From positions 1 to 64,000 of the forward strand of contig CAMDMZ010000014.1 in the NCBI GenBank assembly GCA_945902805.1: 64,000 nt of DNA, read 5' to 3'. The DNA is from Propionivibrio dicarboxylicus. Its GTDB lineage: Bacteria > Pseudomonadota > Gammaproteobacteria > Burkholderiales > Rhodocyclaceae. Made by a program: the position numbers and the translations under genes. Under the pieces are notes generated by a model. That model saw only the letters and a list, made by a program, of their open reading frames with translations. It was not told where the DNA came from and did no database searches. Shown here piece after piece: positions 36,851-50,777 of the stretch; position 1 is the stretch's first letter, and each line of letters starts with the position of its first letter.

Positions 36851-38158
36851 TCAGCCTGGTTCTGCAGCAAGTTGAGCATGCATGTTGTCGGCGATTTGCT
36901 GCGCCAGTGTGGGTGATAAACGCGCCGCGTCGTAGCCGAGATTGAGGATCAGTTGATCGCCGTAGCTGCTGGCGGCATTGAAAATGGCCTGGTAGGGCAT
37001 GGGGCACAGGGCGAACGAGATGCGCTCGACCTGCGGGTCGGCGACGACGGGCTTGATTTTGCCGACGTTGCTGACCATGGTGTTTTGCCAGCTCGACAGC
37101 ACGGTCTTGGTAAAGCGCTTGAGGCGATCCGGCAGAATGGGCTGTTCTTCCAGGCCGTACATGCTGAAGAATAGATGCCCTTCGCCACGATCAAGCTGGC
37201 GCCGCGTATGGTCCATGATGTCGCGTGCCAGTTGCCACAGATCGGTGTCGGCGGCGACGGGAAACGGCGAGGACACGATGCTGACATGGAAGGCGATGGG
37301 CGTCACCGGCGGCACGGGGTGCAGATGCGGCCGCATATCGATCGGGCAGGAGAGGAAGAGATTGGCGGGGCCAGCGCCCAGTCGCTGCTGAGCGATCAAC
37401 TGGGCGGCACACAGTGCGCCGTGCACGCTGGTGCGATGCTCGCGACAACGCAGCGCCAGGCGGCGGGTTTGGTCTGTGCTTAGGCGAAGCTGAATCAGTT
37501 GCGGTTCGCGCGTCTGGGCGGTTGCCGACAGGGTTGGTGTGGGCGCCAACGGGCCGTGGCGCTTGTAGTCGGCCATCGTTGCGTCCATCAATGCTTCAGC
37601 GGCGTCGGGATGCTCGGACCAGCGGAAGCGCGCCGGAAACGACTCGTACAAGGTGCGCTGCGGCCGGGTGTCGCTAGGTGCCGGCGCGGCAGCAGCGAGG
37701 GCGATGAGTTCCAGCAGTCGGCGTAACAGTTCGACCCCGGCACGACCGTCGGCAATCGAATGATGAAAACACAGTGCTAGGACCGAGCGCGTCGCATCGG
37801 CGGACTGTAGATAAAGGCAACGCAGCAGCGGATTGGCGCCATCGGCAAAGGGGCGCGAGAGTTCGGCAGTGATGGCGTTCTGCCAGGAATTCGATTGGAA
37901 CTCGCCGGCTTCAAAGGGAACAGGGGTTCCGGAACCGGCGGCAAAACACAGGCCATGTTCTTCATCCCACAGGATGCGGACGCGCAACAGGTCGTTTTCG
38001 GCTTGAGCCACGGCGAGGGCGGCGATGATTCTTTCCGGCGCGAGCGTGCCCTGGCGTTCGGCGATGACGACAAAGTTCATGCACGACACCTTGTCGGTCA
38101 TGAAGAAGAACGCCTCACCGGGGTCGAGGGGGCGGAGGATCGAAAGGGGCAGAGTCAT
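36851..38158 (-). CDS. WS/DGAT- or condensation-like acyltransferase
   Basis: LCFHHSIADGRAGVELL (HHxxxDG); SILRPLDPGEAFFFM N-terminus. Confidence 0.75.
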   Translation of the reverse strand: MTLPLSILRPLDPGEAFFFMTDKVSCMNFVVIAERQGTLAPERIIAALAVAQAENDLLRVRILWDEEHGLCFAAGSGTPVPFEAGEFQSNSWQNAITAELSRPFADGANPLLRCLYLQSADATRSVLALCFHHSIADGRAGVELLRRLLELIALAAAAPAPSDTRPQRTLYESFPARFRWSEHPDAAEALMDATMADYKRHGPLAPTPTLSATAQTREPQLIQLRLSTDQTRRLALRCREHRTSVHGALCAAQLIAQQRLGAGPANLFLSCPIDMRPHLHPVPPVTPIAFHVSIVSSPFPVAADTDLWQLARDIMDHTRRQLDRGEGHLFFSMYGLEEQPILPDRLKRFTKTVLSSWQNTMVSNVGKIKPVVADPQVERISFALCPMPYQAIFNAASSYGDQLILNLGYDAARLSPTLAQQIADNMHAQLAAEPG

Positions 38159-39195
38159 ATGGGTTGCATCGGTGTGTCGGTATGCTGTTGCCGGATCTCT
38201 TCGATTTTTGGCACCAGTTCAAGAAACAGGCGGAGTAGGCGGGGATCGAAACTGGTGCCGGACTCGGCCCGCATGTAGGTGATCGCGTCCGTGGTGCTCC
38301 AGGCCTGTTTGTACGGGCGCTGGCTGGTTAGGGCGTCAAAGACATCGGCGAGGGCAACGATGCGGCCTTCGAGCGGAATCTGCTCGCCGGCGAGACCGTT
38401 CGGATAGCCGCTGCCGTCCCATTTTTCGTGATGCGTCAAGGCTACCGCGTGCGCCATGCGCAGCAGCTCGGAATCGTGATCGCCAATGATTTCAGCACCC
38501 ATGGCGGCGTGGCTCTTCATCACGTCCCATTCCTGCGGATTCAGTTTACCGGGCTTGAGCAGGACGGTATCAGGGATGCCGATCTTGCCGATATCGTGCA
38601 TCGGCGCGGCATTCAGCACCAGCTCGGCCTGATGATCGGGGAGGCCGGCTGCCAGAGCTAGCAGGCGCGATACCTCGCTCATGCGGATGACGTGCGTGCC
38701 GGTTTCGTTATCGCGATACTCGGCGGCGCGACCGAGGCGGCGCACGATCTGGATGCGGGTATCCTCAAGTTCGCGGGTGCGTTCGCGGACTTTTCGTTCC
38801 AGCGCCAGCGCCTGGTTGTGTTTTTCGATGTGGAGCTGGACGCGCAAATTGACCAGGGCGGCATGACAGGGTTTGCGCAGGTAGTCCACGGCGCCGAGGC
38901 TCAGTCCGCGTGTTTCGTCGGTGACTTCGGTCAATGCGGTGACAAAGATCACCGGAATCTCACGTGTGGCGAGATCGGCTTTGAGGCGGCGGCAGACCTC
39001 GTAGCCATCCATGCCCGGCATCATGATGTCGAGCAGGATCAGGTCGACACTCTGCTGGCGCACGATATCGAGTGCTTCCTCGCCCCGCGTGGCAAAGATG
39101 ACGCGGTAGTCGGCACGTAGCATGCCGGCCAGGGCCGTAATATTTTCAGGTAGGTCATCGACGACAAGAATGGTGCCGCGTAGTGTCTGTTCCAC
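38155..39195 (-). CDS. response regulator with HD-GYP phosphodiesterase domain
   Basis: ILVVDDLPENITALAGMLR...DLILLDIMMPGMDGYEVC; HDIGKIGIPD, HHEKWDGSGYPNGLAG. Confidence 0.94.
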   Translation of the reverse strand: MEQTLRGTILVVDDLPENITALAGMLRADYRVIFATRGEEALDIVRQQSVDLILLDIMMPGMDGYEVCRRLKADLATREIPVIFVTALTEVTDETRGLSLGAVDYLRKPCHAALVNLRVQLHIEKHNQALALERKVRERTRELEDTRIQIVRRLGRAAEYRDNETGTHVIRMSEVSRLLALAAGLPDHQAELVLNAAPMHDIGKIGIPDTVLLKPGKLNPQEWDVMKSHAAMGAEIIGDHDSELLRMAHAVALTHHEKWDGSGYPNGLAGEQIPLEGRIVALADVFDALTSQRPYKQAWSTTDAITYMRAESGTSFDPRLLRLFLELVPKIEEIRQQHTDTPMQPI

Positions 39196-39197
39196 GG

Positions 39198-42962
<3,765 letters not shown>

Positions 42963-43106
42963 GAGCTTTCGGTAGTTGCTGGGTTTTGAGTCGTGGGCTT
43001 TGAGTTCTGTTCTAGCCCTTGCTCAGCTTACTGTTTAATTCTGCCCAATCCAACGCAAGGATTCAAATCCTCACACATTCGCATCTTGCGCCTCTGACGA
43101 CGCACA

Positions 43107-43131
43107 AAAAGTCGGTGCTGGCGGGACGGCG
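43107..43131 (+). repeat. 25-bp dispersed repeat, copy 4 (intergenic)
   Basis: AAAAGTCGGTGCTGGCGGGACGGCG. Confidence 0.85.
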
Positions 43132-43159
43132 GTGCCGCCAGAAATCCGGTGTGTGGGCC

Positions 43160-45676
43160 TTAATGCGACGCGTTGCAGCGGCGCACAAAGGCCTCGAAGT
43201 CCGCGACGGGTACCGGGCGGCTGAACAGGTAGCCTTGGTAGTGCGGGCAACCGGCGGCGCCGAGGAACACGCGTTGTTCCTCGGTTTCCACGCCTTCGGC
43301 GATCACCGCCAGCCCGAGCGCATCGGCCAGGGCGACAATGGTGCGGGCGATGGCGGCGTCGTTCGGGTCGGTCAATACATCGCGGACAAAGGATTGATCG
43401 ATTTTCAGTTGATCGAGCGGCAGGGCTTTGAGGTAGGACAACGAGGAGTAGCCGGTACCAAAGTCGTCAAGCGAAAAGCGCACGCCATGGCCGCGCAATT
43501 CGTTCATCTTGGCGATGACGTCATCGGTGTTTTTGAGCAGCAGGCTCTCGGTCAGTTCCAGTTTGAGGTGATCCGCTGGGGCCCCGGTGGCCTCGACCAG
43601 CGATAGCACCTCGTCGACCAGGTGGGGCATGTTGAACTGGCGCGCGCTGATATTGACGGCCAGCGTCAGATGGGCGAATTCCGGCACCTTGGCCCAGTCG
43701 GCCAGACGTTGGCAGGATTGGTGCAGGACCCAGAAACCGATCGGCAGAATCAATCCCGTCTCTTCGGCCACGGGGATGAATTCGGCCGGCGAGACCATGC
43801 CGCGCTGCGGATGCTGCCAGCGGACCAGGGCCTCGGCACCAATGACTCGGCCTGCGGCATCGACCTGCGGCTGGAAAAACACCGCAAACTGCTCGGCCAC
43901 AATGGCATGGCGCAATTCGCTCTCGAGGGTCGCTCGCGCCGAAAGGACCGCCTGCATGCCATGATCAAAAAAGCACAAGGTGTCGCGCCCGGCGGACTTG
44001 GCTTCGTACATCGCCGTGTCGGCGCGTTTCAGCAACTCCTCTGCCGCCATTTCCTGACTGTCGAACAAGGCAATGCCAATGCTGGCGGAGCACTGATGAT
44101 GACGTAGGCTTCGGATGCTCTTGCCAGCGAGGACCTCGGTCACGTCAATCTCATACGGCTGGTTCAAGTTGGCGAGGATCTTTACGGCGACATTTTCCGC
44201 CTGCATGGGGGCTACATGACCGTCATCGAGACCTTCGAGAATCACCACGAATTCATCGCCACCAAGTCGGGCCACGGTGTCACCGTCACGCATGCAGCCT
44301 TCCAGTCGCTTGGCGACTTCGACCAACAATTGGTCGCCGGCATCGTGGCCGAGTGTGTCGTTCAGGTTCTTGAAGTTATCGAGATCGAGCAGCATCAATG
44401 CGCCATGATGACCGTGGCGTTCAGCGACGGCGAGGGCGTGGCGCAGACGGTCAATCATCAGGCGCCGGTTGGGCAGGCGCGTCAGTGGATCGTAGAAGGC
44501 GAGGTGCTTGATTTCATCTTCGGCCTGCTTGCGAAAGGTAATGTCGGTCAGTGTGGCGACGAAATTGACCAATTGGCCGGTTTCATCATTGACGGTGGTA
44601 ATCGTCAGCCACTCGGGATAGATATCGCCGTTCTTGCGCCGATTCCAGATTTCGCCCTGCCAGTCGCCACTGTGGAGCAGGCTTTCGGTCATCGCCGCAT
44701 AGAACTCCGGCGGGTGTCGCCCGGACTTTAAAAGTCTCGGTGTCTGGCCAACGGCTTCCTCCGGGGGGTAGCCGGTAATCCGGGTGAAGGCACGATTGAC
44801 GCGCAGGATGATGCGGTTGGCGTCGGTAATCATCATGCCTTCCTGTGTTTCGAAGGCGGTAGCGGCGACGCGCAGTTCGGATTCGGCCTGCTTGCGCTGG
44901 GTGATGTCGTTGAACAGAGTGACATAGCTTGTCGGCTCGCCGGCATCACCCTCGATCCGGGAAATAGTGGCATCCACGACAACGGGCGTGCCGTCCTTGC
45001 GCTGCAGCGGGATTTCGCCCGCCCACTTGCCGTACTCGGTCAAGGCCGGTATGACGTTTTGCACAATGTGTTCGGCGGCCGGTGTGCGGGCAATCAGCAG
45101 CATTGGCGATTGTCCGACCATCTCTTCGCGGGAGTAGCCGGTCAGGGTTTCGCAGGCCGGATTGGTCTCGATGATCCGGTGCTGGTCGTCGGTGACATAG
45201 ACGCCTTCGGCGGTGCCGTCGAGTACGCGGGCCGCGAGGCGTAAACGGCTTTCCGCCGCCGCCAATCGTCGTGCTATGGCCAGGTCGCTCAAGGCACGCT
45301 GGATGGCCGTGGGCAGTACATTGAGGAAGGCGTGATCCTTGATCAGGTAATTCAGCGCGCCGCGGCGCATCAGATCGACCGCGACGTGTTCGTCGCCTGC
45401 CCCGGTGGCGACAATGAACGCCGGGCGAGTGATGCGGCGTTCGTAGATGCGTTCGAGCAGATCGGTGCCATTCATGTCCGGCAGCGAAAAATCCATCAGC
45501 ATCAGCGTTGGTGGTGCTGGGCATGTTGCCAGCCAATCCAGCGCGGCTTTGCCACTGCCGACCGATACCACGTCGCAACCGAGATCCTCGATCAGTTCGG
45601 TTTCAAGCGCAGCCACCCCGGGATCATCCTCGATCACCAGGATCAACGGGCGCACGGCGTTGAAGGGGTTAGCCAT
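43160..45676 (-). CDS. REC-PAS-PAS-GGDEF-EAL protein
   Basis: VARLGGDEFVVILEGL; GAEALVRWQHPQRGMVSPAEFIPVAEETGLI; N-terminal REC. Confidence 0.95.
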   Translation of the reverse strand: MANPFNAVRPLILVIEDDPGVAALETELIEDLGCDVVSVGSGKAALDWLATCPAPPTLMLMDFSLPDMNGTDLLERIYERRITRPAFIVATGAGDEHVAVDLMRRGALNYLIKDHAFLNVLPTAIQRALSDLAIARRLAAAESRLRLAARVLDGTAEGVYVTDDQHRIIETNPACETLTGYSREEMVGQSPMLLIARTPAAEHIVQNVIPALTEYGKWAGEIPLQRKDGTPVVVDATISRIEGDAGEPTSYVTLFNDITQRKQAESELRVAATAFETQEGMMITDANRIILRVNRAFTRITGYPPEEAVGQTPRLLKSGRHPPEFYAAMTESLLHSGDWQGEIWNRRKNGDIYPEWLTITTVNDETGQLVNFVATLTDITFRKQAEDEIKHLAFYDPLTRLPNRRLMIDRLRHALAVAERHGHHGALMLLDLDNFKNLNDTLGHDAGDQLLVEVAKRLEGCMRDGDTVARLGGDEFVVILEGLDDGHVAPMQAENVAVKILANLNQPYEIDVTEVLAGKSIRSLRHHQCSASIGIALFDSQEMAAEELLKRADTAMYEAKSAGRDTLCFFDHGMQAVLSARATLESELRHAIVAEQFAVFFQPQVDAAGRVIGAEALVRWQHPQRGMVSPAEFIPVAEETGLILPIGFWVLHQSCQRLADWAKVPEFAHLTLAVNISARQFNMPHLVDEVLSLVEATGAPADHLKLELTESLLLKNTDDVIAKMNELRGHGVRFSLDDFGTGYSSLSYLKALPLDQLKIDQSFVRDVLTDPNDAAIARTIVALADALGLAVIAEGVETEEQRVFLGAAGCPHYQGYLFSRPVPVADFEAFVRRCNASH

Positions 45677-46149
45677 CAGCGCTGCAGCGACACCTTGGGC
45701 GGTGTAATGGCGATCACGGAAATGAACATGCCGAGCCGTTTGATCACTTCGCTGAAGTCCTCAAAGACCACCGGCTTGGTGACGTAGGAATTGCAGCCCA
45801 GGGCATAGCATTCCGCCACTTCGCGCGGATCGTCGGTGGTGGTCAGCATGATCACCGGCAGCGCGTGGAGCTCGGGATGGGCCTTGATCCGGCGCAGCAC
45901 TTCGACGCCATCCATGCGCGGCATGCGGATATCGAGGAGCAGCATGTAGGCCTGCTCGGGATCACATTTCGGCTGCCCAGCAGGCAAGCCCTCGCCGGAC
46001 AAAAACGCCCATGCTTCAGCACCATCGCGAAAGCGTGTGATCGGGTTGTGGATACCAGCATCTTCGAGATGTTCCTGAATCAGCATGGCGTGACCGTCGT
46101 CATCATCGGCGATCAGAACATTGATTTCGGTGGCGTGGTTTGCGCTCAT
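45676..46149 (-). CDS. Rcp1-like single-domain response regulator
   Basis: INVLIADDDDGHAMLIQEHLEDAGIHNPITRFRDGAEAWAFL...LLLDIRMPRMDGVEVLRRIK. Confidence 0.92.
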   Translation of the reverse strand: MSANHATEINVLIADDDDGHAMLIQEHLEDAGIHNPITRFRDGAEAWAFLSGEGLPAGQPKCDPEQAYMLLLDIRMPRMDGVEVLRRIKAHPELHALPVIMLTTTDDPREVAECYALGCNSYVTKPVVFEDFSEVIKRLGMFISVIAITPPKVSLQR

Positions 46150-48098
46150 GCTTGGGAATCTCCGGATGATGGGCAGGCAGGTAGCTCGATGGTAAAGCAA
46201 CTGCCTTCGCCGGCTGTCGATGTCAGCGTGATGTGGCCGTGCAGCCGCTCAAGGATGCGACGCACGAGGGTCAGCTCCAGTCCTTCGCCGGCGACCGCGC
46301 CATTGGGATCGAGACGGTGGAACAGTTGCCAGACCTTGGGCTGAAACTCCTCGGCGATGCCCAACCCGGTATCCGCCACGGAATAGCGCACTCGCCCGCC
46401 CTGAACGCTGCCATTGACGGTGATGGTCAGGGCGCGCGCCGGATCGCGATACTTGACAGCGTTGTCGATCAGGTTGGTAAAAACCTGGTTGATTTGCGCC
46501 GAATCCGCCAGGCAGGGTGGCAGATCGCCGATCGTTACCGCTCCACCGGCTTGCTGGATCTGGATGGTCAGCGTGCCGACGATCTCATGCAGCAAGGCAT
46601 TCATGTCCAGCGGCTGTATGGTCAGCTGTGCTCGACCCGCGCGCGACAGGCGCAGCAAGCCGTTGATCAGCGCATCCATCTTGAGGCTGCTGGATTTGAT
46701 GAAGCCGAGCGCGGCCGGTATCCGCTCGCCCAACACCTTGGCCAGCGAGTTTCGCACCGCGTCGGGAACATCGTCTTGCGCCAGGCGGGCATCGATATCG
46801 CCCTTGGCCTTGTCCAGACGCTGGCTGAAGCCTTGAATATTCACCAGCGGCGAGCGCAGGTCGTGCGAAGCGGTGTAGATCATGCTTTCCATTTCTTCAT
46901 TCTTGCGGGCGAGTTCGGCGTTGGTTTCGTCAAGCTCGACCACTTTCTGGTTCAGTTCCTGGGTGCGCTGGGTTACCGTGGCTTCGAGGCCGGCATTGAC
47001 GCGCCGCACTTCCGCTTCGGCCGCCGCCTGAGCGGCCCAGGCCTGCGCCAGTTTCCAGCTACCGAAAGCGAATACGGCCAGCAGGATCGCGCCCACGCCA
47101 GTTAACCGGGTCCAAACCCCACGGCTTACGGCGTCCAGACCAGCGGCCGACAGATGAGCCACCGACTTCCAGACGTATTGCCGGGTCTCGACCTCGCCGC
47201 GACTGGGCACGAAAGCGTCAGCCGCACCGGTGCTCGATTTCTGTCCGGCAACCAGCGGATACACGGTTTGCCAGGTCCACAGGCCATCGGCGAGGCGTAG
47301 CTGGCCGCGATCTTCGGCGCGAATCCGCTGCCAGGCCTCGGGCGCACGCGCGGCCAGTGCAAGTTCGGGGCGCTTGAACATGAAGCCCCATTCTTCGTCC
47401 GGCTTGGGGCTCTTGAGCCAGTAACCCTCGCCATTCACCACCATGATGTGATCGGCGGCACCGGTCGTCGCGGTGGCGAAGGCCTGGAGCATTTCCTTGC
47501 CGTAGTAATTGAGGATGACGATGCCACGTTTCTTGCCTTGATCATCAACCACCGGCGTCGCCACGCGCACCATGGGCTTGTACGGCATCTCGATTTTGTT
47601 TTGCTCGATATTCAGATCAAGCGGCGAGATGAAAACCTCGCCGGGCTGGAGCTTGAACGAGTCGGTGAAAAAGTAGCGGCTGCCCTTGTTTTGCAACTTG
47701 TCCGCCGGGACGACTACCGGTTGGCCCTTGACGTAATCAACGCGGACGATCTCCATGCCGGTTTCGTCGAGCCAGCGCAGTTGGTCGTAGATGCCCTTGC
47801 TGCGCGAAAAGTTGGCGAAATCAGTGGCCAGATGAGCCAGGTTGTCGGGGGTTGGTGCATTGACTGCCTGGCGCATGGCGCTGTGCGATGCAAGAAAAGC
47901 AAGATCGCGGCTGATGCTCTCGATCTGACCGGTGAGCGTACCGGCACCCAGGCCGACGTTGAGGTTTTCCTGGCTTTTCAGACGGGTGATTTCGCTCTCG
48001 ATTTCGGTATTCCCGAACATCACCAAACCGGCCAACAGGAGAACGGCGAGCGGCAGAAAAAACTTAAGGAACAGCGACACACTCTGTTTTTCAGCCAT
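46146..48098 (-). CDS. Cache-domain sensor histidine kinase
   Basis: extracytoplasmic Cache-like region, IYTASHDLRSPLVNIQGFSQRLDKAKGDI, HATPase motifs (FTNLIDNAVKYR, SVADTGLGIAEE). Confidence 0.92.
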   Translation of the reverse strand: MAEKQSVSLFLKFFLPLAVLLLAGLVMFGNTEIESEITRLKSQENLNVGLGAGTLTGQIESISRDLAFLASHSAMRQAVNAPTPDNLAHLATDFANFSRSKGIYDQLRWLDETGMEIVRVDYVKGQPVVVPADKLQNKGSRYFFTDSFKLQPGEVFISPLDLNIEQNKIEMPYKPMVRVATPVVDDQGKKRGIVILNYYGKEMLQAFATATTGAADHIMVVNGEGYWLKSPKPDEEWGFMFKRPELALAARAPEAWQRIRAEDRGQLRLADGLWTWQTVYPLVAGQKSSTGAADAFVPSRGEVETRQYVWKSVAHLSAAGLDAVSRGVWTRLTGVGAILLAVFAFGSWKLAQAWAAQAAAEAEVRRVNAGLEATVTQRTQELNQKVVELDETNAELARKNEEMESMIYTASHDLRSPLVNIQGFSQRLDKAKGDIDARLAQDDVPDAVRNSLAKVLGERIPAALGFIKSSSLKMDALINGLLRLSRAGRAQLTIQPLDMNALLHEIVGTLTIQIQQAGGAVTIGDLPPCLADSAQINQVFTNLIDNAVKYRDPARALTITVNGSVQGGRVRYSVADTGLGIAEEFQPKVWQLFHRLDPNGAVAGEGLELTLVRRILERLHGHITLTSTAGEGSCFTIELPACPSSGDSQA

Positions 48099-48184
48099 AA
48101 ATATGATCCTTTGAATGTTTTCCGATCATACCCCTTGGCCCTGGCGAAATGTCAGCTCGCAATCGATGCGTTGCCCGGCCGCGT

Positions 48185-49348
48185 TTAGTGCTCGCGGCCG
48201 TCGGCGCGTGGTTGCCACAGCCACGGAACATAGCGCCAGGCGAGTAAGCCGAAAGCGACCAGCCAGACGACAGCCGTAGCGAGGATCCACGTCAGATAGG
48301 CGGCCGGAAACAGTTGCGGTAGCACGATACGGAACAGAAGGCCGCCCAGCATCAGCCACAACACCCATTTGTCGGCAGCCTCGAACACGACCTTGTGCCC
48401 GGTATGGCCACGCGAAATGCGGATCACCATGGCGGGGATGATCAGCCCCATCGCACCGAGGGTAAATAGATGCGTCGAGACGGTGCCGACCCAGGCGACC
48501 GGGTGCCAAACGGCCAGGGACTCAAGCGCCAGTTGCAGAATGATGGCGAGGTGGCCGAGGACCATGATGCCGAGATCGATCCGACGCAGCGCCGGCCACG
48601 GGTGCCAGCTCAGCCAGCGGGCGGCCAGCAGTACCGTCAGTGCTGCTGTGAGCACGGTAGCCACTGGAGGTGGCAAGAACGGCGCGGCGACCAGGCTCAG
48701 CGCGAGCCCCTTGATGCTGTGGTCGACAATCGCGTAGCGCGGTACCGTGAGTTGCAGGGCGCCGCGCAGAAACTGCGCCAGAGTACGCTCCAGCATGATG
48801 AGGAAACTCAGCCGGAACAGGGCGATGCTCATCGCTACCCCGTCGGCAAAGTGCGATTCGGAAAGCAGCAGCCATTTCGCTGGCAACAGCAAGGGCAGGG
48901 CGACGATGAAGTAGAGATTGTCCGGGTAGCTGTCGTTCTTGCGGTGTCGGATTAGCGTGGCGAGCAGCATGGTGACCAGCGCACCGGGGAACAGGCTGCC
49001 AGCGACTAGAAACAGCGGCGTTGGCAATCCCGCACCGAACAGCATCACCGCGCGATCCAGCAGCCAGGCGAGCACCAGCAGCAGGAGCGGCCAGCCGTGG
49101 TAACCGCGTATCGCCACCCAATTCTTGCTCGCGGTGAGCAAGAAGCCGCCGAGCATGGCGAGGCCGAAGCCGAAGAACATTTCGTGCGCGTGCCAGTGCA
49201 GTGCGCTCACTGGAAAAGTCGGTGCTGGCGGGACGGCGCCAGCAAACATCAGCGCCCACGCCAGCGGCAGACTGAGCCCGGCGAGACAGGCGAGAGCGAA
49301 AAACGGGCGAAAGCCGACCAGCCAGAGCGGGTGGGCGAGCAACTTCAC
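48185..49348 (-). CDS. nnrS: NnrS family protein
   Basis: PLWLVGFRPFFALACLAGLSLPLAW; WHAHEMFFGFGLAMLGGFLLTASKNW. Confidence 0.93.
   Translation of the reverse strand: MKLLAHPLWLVGFRPFFALACLAGLSLPLAWALMFAGAVPPAPTFPVSALHWHAHEMFFGFGLAMLGGFLLTASKNWVAIRGYHGWPLLLLVLAWLLDRAVMLFGAGLPTPLFLVAGSLFPGALVTMLLATLIRHRKNDSYPDNLYFIVALPLLLPAKWLLLSESHFADGVAMSIALFRLSFLIMLERTLAQFLRGALQLTVPRYAIVDHSIKGLALSLVAAPFLPPPVATVLTAALTVLLAARWLSWHPWPALRRIDLGIMVLGHLAIILQLALESLAVWHPVAWVGTVSTHLFTLGAMGLIIPAMVIRISRGHTGHKVVFEAADKWVLWLMLGGLLFRIVLPQLFPAAYLTWILATAVVWLVAFGLLAWRYVPWLWQPRADGREH
49214..49238 (+). repeat. 25-bp dispersed repeat, copy 5 (antisense inside nnrS)
   Basis: AAAAGTCGGTGCTGGCGGGACGGCG; nnrS strand encodes GAVPPAPTFP. 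Confidence 0.85.
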
Positions 49349-49869
49349 CGAAACAGTGACTGCAGTGGCTTCGGCAGGCGCTCGCGCAGCGCTGAAAAAT
49401 CGATGGCGTCGAACATGTTCTTGACGTGCAGACTGAGTTCGGTGTCGCCTTCGATGCTTAGGCGGCGGGCGAAGAACAGCGTGTCGGGGTCTTCCTGGCG
49501 GGCCAGCAGTTGCAGGTAAGCGGACAGCGAGGCGGCGAAGGTGAGATCGGGTGGGGCTGCGTCAGGACCGCTGCGCAGAGTCGGTACGAAGCTGGCACCA
49601 CGCACGCTGAAGTCGGCGACGGTACCGGCATCGAGGACGCGGATGCGGAAGTGGCGACCTTCCAAGGCGGCCATTTGCTCGGCATCAAAGGCGCCGAAGC
49701 GCCGTAGCGTATTGAGCGCAAGCGTGAGCGGGATCGCATGCGGCCATTGCGGCAGACGTTTGCCAATGGCGGCCAGCGACGGTGGCAAGGCGAAGGCCGG
49801 AACGGTAAAGCTCGGCAGTTTGACGGTGGGAAAGCGGAATCTCGGTGTTGCTACCTGCTCGTCCATCAC
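49345..49869 (-). CDS. ubiT: SCP2-domain ubiquinone biosynthesis accessory protein
   Basis: SCP2-like [47 protein letters not shown]; next to ubiV and ubiU. Confidence 0.85.
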   Translation of the reverse strand: MMDEQVATPRFRFPTVKLPSFTVPAFALPPSLAAIGKRLPQWPHAIPLTLALNTLRRFGAFDAEQMAALEGRHFRIRVLDAGTVADFSVRGASFVPTLRSGPDAAPPDLTFAASLSAYLQLLARQEDPDTLFFARRLSIEGDTELSLHVKNMFDAIDFSALRERLPKPLQSLFR

Positions 49870-50777
49870 GCGACCTCGTTTTCTTGTTTGATGCCGGCGT
49901 GACCAAACCAGTAGCCGTTGGCGTAACCGTCAGGTGCCCAGGCGGATGCTTGGGCAGTTGTTTGTCCATCCAGCGCGGCACGAAAAGCGTCAACCACCGT
50001 CAACGTGTGATGCGGTTGCGGGCTGATGCGCAGTGCCTCGACACCCATCGCGACGAGTTCGTCGACTTGTTCGAGCAGTGAGTAGGTTTGCGCCGATTGC
50101 GTCTGGATGCCATTGAGTGAAAGGAAGGGCTGGCCATCGCGGGTGTCGAGTCGCATGCCTTGCGGATGGTCGAGGCACTTGAACTGGCAGTCGTCCTTGT
50201 TCAGGCCATAGTGCCGCGCCGTGAAGCAGCGCGCCGAGAAGGCCAGCGCTAACTGCCCGAAGGCGAAAACTTCCGTCTCGACGCCGGCCGGGCGTGACGC
50301 ATGCAGGGCGCGGATGGTCGCGGCTGAGGCTTCCAGCGGTGGCACCCAGCGATACATGCCACGGGCGGCGAGAAAGGCCAGCGTGTGTTCGTTGTAGATA
50401 TTCAGATGCGGGCCGGCGACGACGCCGAGATCGTATTCACGGGCGATGGCCAGAGCACCCAGATCATTGGCTTCGATCAGCGTGCCCGGTCCACCGGCTT
50501 CGCGCGCCAGGCGACGCAGGGCTTTCAGGTCGGTTTCTGATTCGAGCAGGGCTTGCGCGGCGAGGACGACTTCCTTGCCCGCATCGCGCAGATCGTGGGC
50601 CAGGCCGATCCAGTCTTCGGTACGCAGTTGCTGGCGACGGGCGCAGACGGTTTCGCCGAGGGTGATGCGGTCAATCGCCGGATGCTCGGCGACGGTGGCG
50701 TAGAACTCCATGACTTCGGCTTTTGGCCAGAAGTAGAGCAAGGGGCCGAGGGAGATTTTCATGGTCTTTAGCGCCAC
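49866..50777 (-). CDS. ubiV: U32-family O2-independent ubiquinone hydroxylation protein UbiV
   Basis: [49 protein letters not shown]. Confidence 0.9.
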   Translation of the reverse strand: MALKTMKISLGPLLYFWPKAEVMEFYATVAEHPAIDRITLGETVCARRQQLRTEDWIGLAHDLRDAGKEVVLAAQALLESETDLKALRRLAREAGGPGTLIEANDLGALAIAREYDLGVVAGPHLNIYNEHTLAFLAARGMYRWVPPLEASAATIRALHASRPAGVETEVFAFGQLALAFSARCFTARHYGLNKDDCQFKCLDHPQGMRLDTRDGQPFLSLNGIQTQSAQTYSLLEQVDELVAMGVEALRISPQPHHTLTVVDAFRAALDGQTTAQASAWAPDGYANGYWFGHAGIKQENEVA

